Below are positions 8,849 to 18,002 of a stretch of 36,294 nt of DNA, in pieces. The notes below the pieces were generated by a model, which had not been told where the DNA came from, made no database searches, and saw only the letters and a program-made list of their open reading frames with translations. The number at the start of each line of letters is the position of its first letter. The stretch's first letter is position 1. This DNA is from Planctomycetota bacterium (GTDB lineage: Bacteria > Planctomycetota > Brocadiia > Brocadiales > Bathyanammoxibiaceae). The position numbers and the translations under genes are program-made. The DNA lies in NCBI GenBank assembly GCA_023261505.1, contig JAHFOV010000018.1:1-36294 (forward strand). The letters are read 5' to 3'.

Positions 8849-10954
8849 TTATTCTGGATAGCCCTCCGAGGGAGGTAACTGTCCCTTCTCTCCAATGGTT
8901 TTGCGGCTGATACCCGTGGCATCCTTAGCGGAGGCCTTGACTTTGTTATACTGTACCAAATAGCTTTCTGCCTCCGCCTTCATTCCCTTTTCCTCGTAAA
9001 TCTTCGCCACATTGTAATAGGCATCTGCATAGGTTTTATTTTGCTCTAGTACCTTTTGATACTCCTTAAGGGCCTCATCCAATTTTCCTCTCATAAAGTA
9101 TATAGTAGCCACGTTAAAACGGGAGTGCACATGATTGGGGTCAAGCTCCAGGGCCTTCTCACTCTCCTTAAAGGCCTCTTCTACCATCCCTTTTTTTCCG
9201 TAGATTACTCCCATAAGATAATGGGGCTCTGCTAGATTTGGGTCCGTTCTTAAAGCCAGTTCAAATTGAGAGAGAGCCTCGTCCAACATACCCTGGGCAT
9301 AATAAAGTAGCCCAAGGTTAACCCGACCCTGGGGATAATCTGGATTCACATCCAAAGCCTTTTCATAAATTTTAATAGCCTCCTCGTAGCGCTCTTGCTC
9401 CTGCAGGGCCACAGCCAGATTGAAATAGGCCTTATCATAAGAGGGCTTAAGTTCTATACAACGTTCATAGTAAGGTATGGCCCTTTCCGGGAGATTCAGG
9501 TCGTGATTGGCCACTCCAAGGTTATAATGGATGTTAAAATTATAGGGGTCCAGATTCAGGGCCTGTTTGTATTCCTCTATTGCAGCTTCGATATAATTTC
9601 TCTTGTGGAAGTAAAGCCCTAATTTAAGGTGAGCAGCAGGATTATCTGGTTCCCTTTCTACCGCCTGTTTACAAATCGTATATTCATCCTGAGGTTCGCC
9701 TATCCTTTTATAGGTTTGAGTAAGTTTCTCGTGGGCCTCAGAGTGCTTCGGGTTTATAGCTATCACCTTCTTAAAAGCATCAGTGGCTTCTTCCAGCATA
9801 CCCTTCTCCATATAAGCTACCCCAAGCTGATAAGAGGCATCTGCATAATAACTACTTAAAGAAACGGCCTTTTTATAAAGCTCTATCGCCTCGTCAACCA
9901 TGCCTTTTTTGCATAAGGCAATACCCAGGTAAACATAGCCTTCTGAATTTTCAGGGTCCGTCGCCATAGCCCTTTGCATGGCCTCAATGAAATCATCGGG
10001 CTGGCTAGGATTACACTTTACAGCCTTCTTAAACGCTGCTATTACCTGATCGTAACTTCCCATCTGGCTGTAAATTAAACCCATGCTAGTATAGGCCTCT
10101 GCGTAATTTGGGTTCAACTCCGCAGCCTTTTTATATTCCTGGAGGGCCTCATCCAAAAGGCCCTGACCATTATAAGCAAGACCAAGATAATAATGACCCT
10201 TCGGCATCCCAGGGGCTAATTTTATAGTCTGTTTGTATTGATTTATTGCCTCAGTTTCTAGCCCCTTTTTTGCATACGCAAGGCCAAGGGCGAAACAGGC
10301 CTCCGGATCTGAAGCCTCTTCTTCTACAGCCCTCTTTAGTTCTGAGATGGCTTCACCTAACATGCTTAGTTGCGAGTATGCCAGGCCTAGGTTTTTATGG
10401 CATCCTTTTAATTCTGGATTTAACCCAAGGGCCTTCTTGCAGGTGCTTATTGCTTCTTGTGGATTTTCTAGCTTAAGATAGGCCAGGCCCATGGTATTGA
10501 AGGCCTCCGGATAGTTGGGCTTGAGTTTCAGAGCCTGCTTGCATTGAGTTATAGTCTCATCATATTTTCCCTGCAGGTTAAGGATTACAGCTAGTTTTTG
10601 ATAAGCTTCTGCCATGCCAGCATCTACCCTTATGGCCTGATGATATTCGTATGCTGATTTCTCCAGGTCCTCTAATTGTAAGTAAACATCCCCACAACGA
10701 AGATGAACCTCTGCAAATTCTGGATAAAGTTCCAGGGCCTTTTTGTATTCTTCTATCGCCTCCCGATGCATGCCCTTTTTTGCATAAGCATTGCCCAGGT
10801 TTAGATAGACCTCTGGGTCAAAGGGGTTTCTCTCTGCCAATGCCTTGTATTTTGTTATTGCCTCATCTGGGCTTGCAATCTGTTCACTTGCCAGGCTATG
10901 CCTGCTTCCAAAAGAGATACACAGAACAAAAATAATAATTAACCAGCAGCGCAT
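8849..10954 (-). CDS. Secreted TPR-repeat protein (~18 TPRs)
   Basis: Signal peptide; repeated 34-aa units (A.AY..LG..Y...G..EEAI..YKKAL.L.P); RBS ggaggagtaggag upstream. Confidence 0.92.
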   Translation of the reverse strand: MRCWLIIIFVLCISFGSRHSLASEQIASPDEAITKYKALAERNPFDPEVYLNLGNAYAKKGMHREAIEEYKKALELYPEFAEVHLRCGDVYLQLEDLEKSAYEYHQAIRVDAGMAEAYQKLAVILNLQGKYDETITQCKQALKLKPNYPEAFNTMGLAYLKLENPQEAISTCKKALGLNPELKGCHKNLGLAYSQLSMLGEAISELKRAVEEEASDPEACFALGLAYAKKGLETEAINQYKQTIKLAPGMPKGHYYLGLAYNGQGLLDEALQEYKKAAELNPNYAEAYTSMGLIYSQMGSYDQVIAAFKKAVKCNPSQPDDFIEAMQRAMATDPENSEGYVYLGIALCKKGMVDEAIELYKKAVSLSSYYADASYQLGVAYMEKGMLEEATDAFKKVIAINPKHSEAHEKLTQTYKRIGEPQDEYTICKQAVEREPDNPAAHLKLGLYFHKRNYIEAAIEEYKQALNLDPYNFNIHYNLGVANHDLNLPERAIPYYERCIELKPSYDKAYFNLAVALQEQERYEEAIKIYEKALDVNPDYPQGRVNLGLLYYAQGMLDEALSQFELALRTDPNLAEPHYLMGVIYGKKGMVEEAFKESEKALELDPNHVHSRFNVATIYFMRGKLDEALKEYQKVLEQNKTYADAYYNVAKIYEEKGMKAEAESYLVQYNKVKASAKDATGISRKTIGEKGQLPPSEGYPE

Positions 10955-10974
10955 TTGCTCCTACTCCTCCTAAA

Positions 10975-11017
10975 AAATAAAAAAAGGAGCTGCACAGAAA
11001 ATCCCATGTGCAGCTCC
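10975..11017 (-). terminator. Rho-independent terminator downstream of HAO gene
   Basis: Perfect 11-bp stem ggagctgcaca (10986-10996)/tgtgcagctcc (11007-11017); read on minus strand it is followed by a U-rich tract (TTTTTTTATTTTTT). Confidence 0.9.
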
Positions 11018-11063
11018 ATTGAAAACCAAACAATCATCGAGAGAAAGTAACTAGAGAACTTCT

Positions 11064-12848
11064 TTAGTGACCATGGCCCGTGTGCTTGTCGTCTTTTGTA
11101 GGCTCATGTTCGTGTTCTAGCTTGCCCTCTACGCCATGGGCAGGGTGCTCATGCTCGTGAATCATGTGCTTACCAGCCTTCATACCAAGTTCGGCCAGTT
11201 TCTTCTCGATGTATTCCACTTCCTCAGCAGGGGCATGGTGTGTATCCAGCCAGCCTGGTTCGGGACAAAGATCGAAGATGGTCTTTCCGGGGTACTCCCT
11301 GACAATCTTCCAACCTGTGAGCTGGTCAAGCCACTCGCCATGCTTCCAGTAGTCCTCAGGAACCCAGGTGATTCCAACCTTCTTCTCCAGGGCTGCCAAT
11401 CTCCTGGCCCTTGAGGCCTGAGTCTTGACGTCTACAAGCCACCTGTCCATACCGAACGAACCATCACTGTAAGTGGCGTCGTTCCAAGAGCCGTGGAAAA
11501 TACCCTTGAAGATATAGGTCTGGAAGTAACCAACGCTCTCAAAACAAAGTCTTTCTACATTGGAGCAGTTGGACATCCTGAACTCACCGGATTCGCCAGT
11601 CCCACCACCAAACTCATTACCATGGTAGGCACCGACCTTAAGACTCCAGATGTGCTGACCAGACCAGTCAGGGGCCAGGTCTTTAGGCATGGGGTCAAGT
11701 ACACCATCCCTGTAGAGATCCTCAGCGACCTTGAAGGTCTCACGATACTTCAGGGAGGCATCCTTTACTGACTCGTCGCATGCCTGGAGGATTTCCCTCG
11801 CAAACCTGGGGGAGTGACAGTCGTCACAAACAGACACCCAGCTATCCCTCTTTTCCTTCCAGAGCGGTGCACCTCTGTCACACATGGACATACCCATACT
11901 GGTGTATACAGTGCACAGCTTCTGAACGTTGTGATGCCCACCACGCATGTGGCAATAGGCGCAGGTAGGACCAGTGTAGTCAGCATCGGCGAGCTTCTTC
12001 TCCCAGTCAAACAGCTTGGGGTCCCACTTGCCTGTCTGATACACTACACCATGGATGGAGATATCATAAGCCTCCCAGTCCCTGTGGTCCTTACCCCAGT
12101 GACAGGTCTTGCACTGCTCGCTTTTGCGGGCGGTCCTGGGGTCAAAGCGATGCCTGGCGTGACAGGTTGAGCAACGCTCCTCTGAACTGGTATGGCAGAA
12201 TACGCAACCAGCGGTGTCTCCAGGGGGCCTCTCAATGCTCCATGCACACTCTACCTGAGCAAAACTGGAACAAGAAGCATGAGAACCAATACCGCCCTGT
12301 TGAGATTCAGTGTACTGCTGGGCATGACAATCTTCTGTGCCGCAGGTCTTGGAACTGGGCATGTGAAGCTTCTGATGGTCAGAACCGTGGCAGGTGGGAC
12401 AACCCACAGCCGCAGGCTCTACCTTAGCATGTCTACTCTTCTTCCAGTCCCTAACTATCCCAGGGGTCATCACTTCGTGGCAACCAAGACACTGCTCGTT
12501 GCGGAACACACCCTTTATGGGGTTTGGTGGACGAAGTTCATCCCTGTTGTACATACCATCTGGGATATAATAACGATAGGCAGGTAAGGTTCTGTAGAAC
12601 TTCCCGTACTTACCTGGCCAGGGTGGCCCGTCTTTGGGTGCTCCCATGTACTTTGCGCCTAGACCAGAAAAGAATATCTTTCCAGAATTATCTGGATCTC
12701 CAGGCATACCGTAGACTTCATGGGGTACCCAGTGGGTGATAATCTCTACTGCATAGACATCACTGTTGGGGCCACCGTTGAAGGAATAAATAAAGAACAA
12801 GCTTAACACTAAACCCAAAAAGAATAATACCTTCAACGATCTAGGCAT
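11064..12848 (-). CDS. Octaheme HAO-like cytochrome c (7 CXXCH + 1 CX4CH) with His-rich C-terminus
   Basis: CLGCH, CPTCH, CGTEDCH, CVFCH, CSTCH, CKTCH, CAYCH, CDDCH. Start chosen at MPRSLKVLFFLGLVLSLFFIY (RBS ggaggaa 8-10 nt upstream); ORF is open to 12932 so an upstream start is possible. Confidence 0.92.
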   Translation of the reverse strand: MPRSLKVLFFLGLVLSLFFIYSFNGGPNSDVYAVEIITHWVPHEVYGMPGDPDNSGKIFFSGLGAKYMGAPKDGPPWPGKYGKFYRTLPAYRYYIPDGMYNRDELRPPNPIKGVFRNEQCLGCHEVMTPGIVRDWKKSRHAKVEPAAVGCPTCHGSDHQKLHMPSSKTCGTEDCHAQQYTESQQGGIGSHASCSSFAQVECAWSIERPPGDTAGCVFCHTSSEERCSTCHARHRFDPRTARKSEQCKTCHWGKDHRDWEAYDISIHGVVYQTGKWDPKLFDWEKKLADADYTGPTCAYCHMRGGHHNVQKLCTVYTSMGMSMCDRGAPLWKEKRDSWVSVCDDCHSPRFAREILQACDESVKDASLKYRETFKVAEDLYRDGVLDPMPKDLAPDWSGQHIWSLKVGAYHGNEFGGGTGESGEFRMSNCSNVERLCFESVGYFQTYIFKGIFHGSWNDATYSDGSFGMDRWLVDVKTQASRARRLAALEKKVGITWVPEDYWKHGEWLDQLTGWKIVREYPGKTIFDLCPEPGWLDTHHAPAEEVEYIEKKLAELGMKAGKHMIHEHEHPAHGVEGKLEHEHEPTKDDKHTGHGH

Positions 12849-12974
12849 GTAAAAAAATTTCCTCCTTTCCAAAAAAGATCTTCCCTCCATAGATCCTTTT
12901 AACTCTCCTCCTTTCCCCAATTGCACTACCACCTCCTTTCAGTTGACAGTGTTCTCCAAAAAATTGAATGATTT

Positions 12975-13002
12975 ATTATATTATTAGTTCTTCAATTGTC
13001 AA
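12975..13002 (-). promoter_or_regulatory. Near-consensus sigma70-type promoter for the HAO-like gene
   Basis: On minus strand TTGACA (13002-12997), 16-nt spacer, TATAAT (12980-12975). The -35 lies inside the inverted repeat CTTCAATT(N10)AATTGAAG (12990-13015). Confidence 0.75.
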
Positions 13003-13213
13003 CAAAAAATTGAAGCCAAAGAAAACAGTTCAAATAGGTTCTGCTTTTAACCTTCTAAGATGGGAAATTCTGTCTGAAAACTATATATACTTTTTCACTA
13101 CTGGGCAGACGGATGTCACAAACAGTTATTAATTTAAACCGTGGAGAGTCTTGTTTGCACTTTCACTATAAAACAAAATATCTTATAATAAAGCTGTTTT
13201 GGAGGATATAGAT

Positions 13214-13444
13214 ATGAAGTTAGAGACTTATGAATGCGAATTTTGTGGCACAAAGTTTCCTCTTGTGCCTATTGCTTTTATATGCCCCGAGTGTGGGTTG
13301 AGGCATTTCTTCTGGTTGGATAAGCTCTCTTGCACTAACGAACTCTTCATCTCAAATGTCAATTGTCCTCACGAAAAGACTTTAAAAGCAAAAAAGAAAA
13401 AGAAATTCTGGTCCCGTAAGAAAGGGCCGCAAAAGCGTAAATAA
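13214..13444 (+). CDS. Small zinc-ribbon-like protein with basic C-terminus
   Basis: Two CXXC pairs (CEFCGTKF, CPECGLRH) and Lys-rich tail; ATG at 13214 preceded by ggagg (ORF track start at 13199 is a TTG). Confidence 0.65.
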   Translation: MKLETYECEFCGTKFPLVPIAFICPECGLRHFFWLDKLSCTNELFISNVNCPHEKTLKAKKKKKFWSRKKGPQKRK

Positions 13445-13482
13445 TAACATAGTTCAAGTTTAACTGTCTAAGGCGAATCTCC

Positions 13483-14115
13483 CTATGCCGTGGACTTTAT
13501 TTTTTGTAAGTTATAAAGTCTTCTCACATAATCTAGGGTATCTATCTCACATACGTTTTTATCATTCCTTAGGGATTGTATTCTGGGAAACCTCAAGACA
13601 TAGCCGCTTTCGTGTCTCTGGCTCTTCTGGATGCCCTGGAAGGCCACTTCTAGCACTACCAAAGGTTCTACAAACCTGAGGCCGCCCATGTCTCTTATTG
13701 TGTGTTTGAGGAAGAAGTTTGTTAGGTGCTCTATCTCCTGGTCAGTTAGTCCTGAATAGGCCTTGCCAATATTTACAAGCCTTTCGCCATCCCTTACGGC
13801 AAAGGTGTAATCTGATAGTAGCCCTTTTCTCTTTCCATGCCCGTACTCGGCGGCTGTAACCACTACATCAGGGGTGGCAAAGGCCAGGGTCTTGCCCTGA
13901 GACAATACCAAATCCCTTGCCCTCTTAAGGACGTAGTCAGGGGCAGAAAACACACACCTGGCATGCCTAAATTCCTCAAGAGAAAGGAGCCTCTCTGTGG
14001 CCTTCTCAGAGCCAATAAAATTAGGAATTCTGCCAAAACACGGCGTGGGGAAGTCAGCAATGCCCCTATCTTCCAGGTAACTCCATACAAACCGCCTTAC
14101 CTCTTCTTTGTTCAT
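13483..14115 (-). CDS. Chimeric protein: 5-formyl-THF cyclo-ligase (MTHFS/MTHFSD)-like N-terminus + C-terminal OB domain of ATP-dependent DNA ligase
   Basis: N-term 'VWSYLEDRGIADFPTPCFGRIPNFIGSEKATERLLSLEEFRHAR' (MTHFS/MTHFSD-like); from aa ~84 'VVVTAAEYGHGKRKGLLSDYTFAVRDGERLVNIGKAYSGLTDQEIEHLTNFF...EPLVVLEVAFQGIQKSQRHESGYVLRFPRI' (DNA ligase C-terminal domain). No KxDG nucleotidyltransferase motif. Confidence 0.78.
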   Translation of the reverse strand: MNKEEVRRFVWSYLEDRGIADFPTPCFGRIPNFIGSEKATERLLSLEEFRHARCVFSAPDYVLKRARDLVLSQGKTLAFATPDVVVTAAEYGHGKRKGLLSDYTFAVRDGERLVNIGKAYSGLTDQEIEHLTNFFLKHTIRDMGGLRFVEPLVVLEVAFQGIQKSQRHESGYVLRFPRIQSLRNDKNVCEIDTLDYVRRLYNLQKIKSTA

Positions 14116-14229
14116 TTAACACCAGTTGCTACGAACTTTATGTTAACGCCCATAAGTCATTTTATTGCGGTTAACAGAGGCAAGCAACCCATAGCAGACT
14201 TTTTTCCAGCATAAATTTGTATTGTTCTA

Positions 14230-14259
14230 TTGACAACCTGTCCTTAATGTAGATATAAA
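14230..14259 (+). promoter_or_regulatory. Candidate sigma70 promoter for glyS
   Basis: TTGACA (14230-14235) - 18 nt - TATAAA (14254-14259). Confidence 0.5.
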
Positions 14260-14327
14260 GTAAAAATCTTAGGGTGGTTATTGAAGTTTGCATCTCATCA
14301 TTAAATCATTAAACGACAGCTTCTTCG

Positions 14328-16466
14328 GTGAGTAATCTTCTTTTTGAAATAGGCGCAGAGGAGATTCCCTCAGGCTACATTACCCCTGCCCTGAGGCAAA
14401 TGGAAGTGCTTTTTAAGGAGGGACTCAAGGAAAACCGACTTGAATGCACAAAGGTGATTACTCTTGCGACACCTAGGCGTCTCACTCTTTATGTAGAAGG
14501 GGTGCCGGAGAGGCAGCCTCCGTTAATAGAGGAGGTACAGGGCCCGGCTGCCAGGGTAGCCTTTGATAAAGAAGGTCAGCCCACGAAAGCCGCACTGGGT
14601 TTTGCCAAAGCTCAAGGGGTGGAACCCAAGGAATTAAAGATAAAAGAAACCCCAAAGGGTGACTACGTTTTTGCGATAAAAACACATAAAGGGGAGGAGA
14701 CCCTGAGGCTCCTTCCCCCTCTTTTAACTAGAATGATTCGTTCCTTGAGTTTCCCCAAAAATATGAAGTGGAAAGGACCCGGGCTATTCTTTGCGCGCCC
14801 CATACGCTGTATTATGGCCCTGCTGGATAAGGAAGTAGTTCCACTGGAGCTTAACGGTATAACTAGTGGAAGAATAACCTTTGGTCACCCCTTCCTTTCC
14901 GGTAAGAGTCTGTCAATAGAAAGGGCGGACTTGAATCTGTATAAGGAAATCCTCAGACAGGAAAAGGTCCTGGTGGACATAGAAGAACGCAGGGCCTTTT
15001 TGCAGGAAAGAATTAACAAGATACTTCAGCGCTACGGCTCCCAGCTAAAGGAGGAGGAACTTTTGGAAGAGGTAACTTTCCTGGTTGAGTACCCTTGTCC
15101 CATAGAGTGTACCTTCCCAGAGGAGTTCCTGGATGTACCCCAGGAGGTGGTTGAAACCGTAATGAAGGAACACCAGAGGTATTTCCCAGTGGAAGATGCT
15201 CAGGGCAAACTGCTACCCAGATTTGTGGTGGTAACCAACAGGAGCCCTAAAGAAGCAGCCTTTTGCAAAGAGGGAAATGAGAGGGTACTAAAAGCCAGGC
15301 TGGCGGATGCCAAGTTCTTTTGGGAAGAGGACCGTAAGGTCTCTCTTTGGAATAGGCTAGAAGGGCTCAAAGAGGTGGTTTTCCACGAAAAGCTGGGAAG
15401 CTATTACGAGAGGGTAGAGAGGATAGACAGGCTTGCCGAGCACGTTGCCCTGAAACTGGAATTGGGATTTGAAGAATTAGAGTCTCTCCATCGGGCAGCC
15501 AAACTATGCAAGGCTGACCTATTGACTCAGATGGTAGGGGAGTTTCCAGAACTCCAGGGTGTGATGGGCTACCACTATGCCAGGGAAGAAGGGGAGAAAG
15601 AGGAGGTGGCTGTGGCCATTCTTGAGCACTATCTCCCGCGATTCGCAGGAGACAGACTCCCCGAAACCCAATTAGGAACTATATTGAGTCTGGCTGACAA
15701 GCTTGATGCCATATGCGGCTGTTTTTCCATCGGCCTTGTACCCACAGGCTCGCAAGACCCTTATGCCCTTAGACGCCAGGCACAGGGCATCATACGTATC
15801 CTGGAAGCAAAAAATCTTAACCTTTCTCTCAAGAGTACCCTGACAGCCGCTTTGGAGAACTTAAGATTACAGGATCCGAAGATTTTCCTGGAAAAGCCCC
15901 ATCCTTTAGGGATTGGAGAATTACTCAAGAAGGTTGAGACAGAACTCCTGGAGTTCTTCAGGGACAGACTATACCAGACCTTCCTGGATAGGGGACATCG
16001 TTACGATATTATTAATGCCGTCCTAGCGGCTGGCTTTGACAATGTAGCCGATTTTTCTAGAAGGCTCGAAGTCATTTCTCGCCTCTCCCAAACCCATGAG
16101 TGGCAAGGTCTAGTCACAGTAGTAGAAAGAACCTTCAACATAGGCAAGAAGGCTGAGGCCACTGGGGGGGTAGAGGAGGAGCTTTTGCAGGAAAAAGAGG
16201 AACAACAACTCTGGGATCTTTATAAAAGGCATAAGGATAGGATATTGTTCCTCATTGATAAGGAGCGGTACGAGGAGGCCTCTATGGAGTATTACACCTC
16301 CTTTGCGCAAGCAGTGCATATCTTTTTTGAGAAGGTCTTTGTGAATGTGGAAGACCAGAGGATTAGAAACAACCGCCTCCTTCTCCTGAAGAACATAAAC
16401 GAACTTTATTCCGCAAGGATAGCTGATTTGGCCCAGATAGTACCTCCAGGGGATGGAGGAAAGTGA
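14328..16466 (+). CDS. glyS: Glycyl-tRNA synthetase beta subunit (GTG start)
   Basis: LLFEIGAEEIPSGYITPALRQ, ATPRRL, FPKNMKW, FARPIRCIMALL, LADKLDAICGCFSIGLVPTGSQDPYALRRQAQGIIRI motifs. Confidence 0.96.
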   Translation: MSNLLFEIGAEEIPSGYITPALRQMEVLFKEGLKENRLECTKVITLATPRRLTLYVEGVPERQPPLIEEVQGPAARVAFDKEGQPTKAALGFAKAQGVEPKELKIKETPKGDYVFAIKTHKGEETLRLLPPLLTRMIRSLSFPKNMKWKGPGLFFARPIRCIMALLDKEVVPLELNGITSGRITFGHPFLSGKSLSIERADLNLYKEILRQEKVLVDIEERRAFLQERINKILQRYGSQLKEEELLEEVTFLVEYPCPIECTFPEEFLDVPQEVVETVMKEHQRYFPVEDAQGKLLPRFVVVTNRSPKEAAFCKEGNERVLKARLADAKFFWEEDRKVSLWNRLEGLKEVVFHEKLGSYYERVERIDRLAEHVALKLELGFEELESLHRAAKLCKADLLTQMVGEFPELQGVMGYHYAREEGEKEEVAVAILEHYLPRFAGDRLPETQLGTILSLADKLDAICGCFSIGLVPTGSQDPYALRRQAQGIIRILEAKNLNLSLKSTLTAALENLRLQDPKIFLEKPHPLGIGELLKKVETELLEFFRDRLYQTFLDRGHRYDIINAVLAAGFDNVADFSRRLEVISRLSQTHEWQGLVTVVERTFNIGKKAEATGGVEEELLQEKEEQQLWDLYKRHKDRILFLIDKERYEEASMEYYTSFAQAVHIFFEKVFVNVEDQRIRNNRLLLLKNINELYSARIADLAQIVPPGDGGK

Positions 16467-16965
16467 AGAGAAACTTATGAATGCATCAGAAAAACCACCG
16501 CTAGAAAGAGCCACAGAAAAAATTCTATTCGTATCAGGACAAATAATACCTGTTATAGTCCTTATAGGGGTTTTAGCTATCTTTTGCGCTGGAGTTGTTA
16601 AGTTGTGCATAATTGCCACGCTTGTGGAAGTGTATGATAAACAAAAATCAATGACCCCTATCTTATGGTCAAGCGGCAAAAGCATGCTTATTTTCACCGC
16701 TGTTGGGCTTATCTTAATGACTACTCTTCATATGGTAAAATTCGCCCTTTACGTGCAAGTTGAAGACGTTCTTGATGCCATTATTTTATCCGCTTATGCT
16801 ATAACCCTTATGGGAGTACATAGAGGAATAGATATATTGCTTATGGAACAACCCTTACGCTGGGCCACGTTTACTTTATTTGGCTTTCTTGTTGTGGGAG
16901 GAGCCTTTGTAACAGCTATACTTTTTGTGAAAACTAAATTAGAAACACGGCCAACAAAAAAATAA
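16453..16965 (+). CDS. Small multi-pass membrane protein, unknown function
   Basis: 170 aa with ~4 hydrophobic helices; overlaps end of glyS; alternative start at internal Met (MNASEK). Confidence 0.65.
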   Translation: MEESEEKLMNASEKPPLERATEKILFVSGQIIPVIVLIGVLAIFCAGVVKLCIIATLVEVYDKQKSMTPILWSSGKSMLIFTAVGLILMTTLHMVKFALYVQVEDVLDAIILSAYAITLMGVHRGIDILLMEQPLRWATFTLFGFLVVGGAFVTAILFVKTKLETRPTKK

Positions 16966-17035
16966 CCTTGTTAGACCAGGATACCAATTTCTTAGTGGCA
17001 AAGCTTGCCCTGTTATACTTAGACAACGTATTGTA

Positions 17036-17986
17036 ATGCCAAACAAACTCACTACCATACCTTCACAAAAAATAAACATGGAGGAACTAATCCAGCGCTT
17101 TTTGGACTATCTCACCCTTGAATGCGGTCTTTCCAAAAATACTATCCTGGCTTATAAAAATGATTTGCGGAAATTTTACGCCTTCATGAAGATATGGGGG
17201 CTACGGGGTACTCAAGATATACGGCCAGAACACCTGAACACCTTTATGTCCTCTGAGAAGGAGCGTGGTATAAGCGTAAACAGCGTCTGCAGAAACCTTG
17301 TTGCTATTAAACAATTCTACAAGTTCCTGGTTCTGGAAGGAGAACACCAAAAGGACTCCTTAGCAGCAGTGGATTCACCAAGGTTATGGAAACGACTGCC
17401 CGGGTTTCTTCATTGGAAAGAGGTGGAGAAGCTCCTTGGAGTAACCCCCTCCCCTGGCCCTATTGGGTTAAGAAACAAGGCACTGCTGGAGGTACTTTAC
17501 GCTACGGGGGCCAGGGCATCAGAGGTAACAACCCTGAAGTTAAAAGATGTGGATTTAGATTGTAGCTACCTCCGCTGTAGGGGCAAAGGGAATAAGGAAC
17601 GGATAGTCCCTATAGGTTCGAAGGCTAGAGAGTGCCTGAACAGGTATATCGCGGAGGCAAGGCCTTGTCTGGTTGGGAACCAAACGAAGCCCAACCAAAA
17701 AGAGGACTGGAACGAGCCGGTGTTCTTGAGCAGGCTAGGCCATCCCCTCAGGCGTGAAGACGTCTGGCGCATAGTCAAGACCTACGCCAGGAAGGCGGGG
17801 ATAAAGGCCATCTCTCCCCATACCCTGAGGCACTCCTTTGCCACCCATTTACTTGAAAGAGGGGCCAATCTGAGGAGCGTTCAGGAAATGCTTGGCCATG
17901 CCTCTATCGCCACTACTCAGGTCTACACGCATATAGACCGCCAACATCTAAAGACAATACACAAACAATTTCACCCGAGAGGCTAG
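17036..17986 (+). CDS. XerC/XerD-type tyrosine recombinase
   Basis: SAM-like N-terminal domain; catalytic R (ATGARASEVTTLKL), HTLRHSFATHLLERGANLRSVQEMLGHASIATTQVYTH (H-R-H-Y). Confidence 0.94.
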   Translation: MPNKLTTIPSQKINMEELIQRFLDYLTLECGLSKNTILAYKNDLRKFYAFMKIWGLRGTQDIRPEHLNTFMSSEKERGISVNSVCRNLVAIKQFYKFLVLEGEHQKDSLAAVDSPRLWKRLPGFLHWKEVEKLLGVTPSPGPIGLRNKALLEVLYATGARASEVTTLKLKDVDLDCSYLRCRGKGNKERIVPIGSKARECLNRYIAEARPCLVGNQTKPNQKEDWNEPVFLSRLGHPLRREDVWRIVKTYARKAGIKAISPHTLRHSFATHLLERGANLRSVQEMLGHASIATTQVYTHIDRQHLKTIHKQFHPRG

Positions 17987-18002
17987 ATTAGGAGGTTGGG
18001 CT

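Noticed and set aside
11136-12739. Plus-strand ORFs antisense to the HAO gene
   Set aside because: The minus frame contains eight ordered heme motifs and signal peptide; plus-strand ORFs are low-complexity shadows.
17036-17986. Tyrosine recombinase as evidence for an integrated mobile element or integron
   Set aside because: It looks like a housekeeping XerC/D; no att repeats, tRNA boundary, attC array or phage genes are visible nearby.
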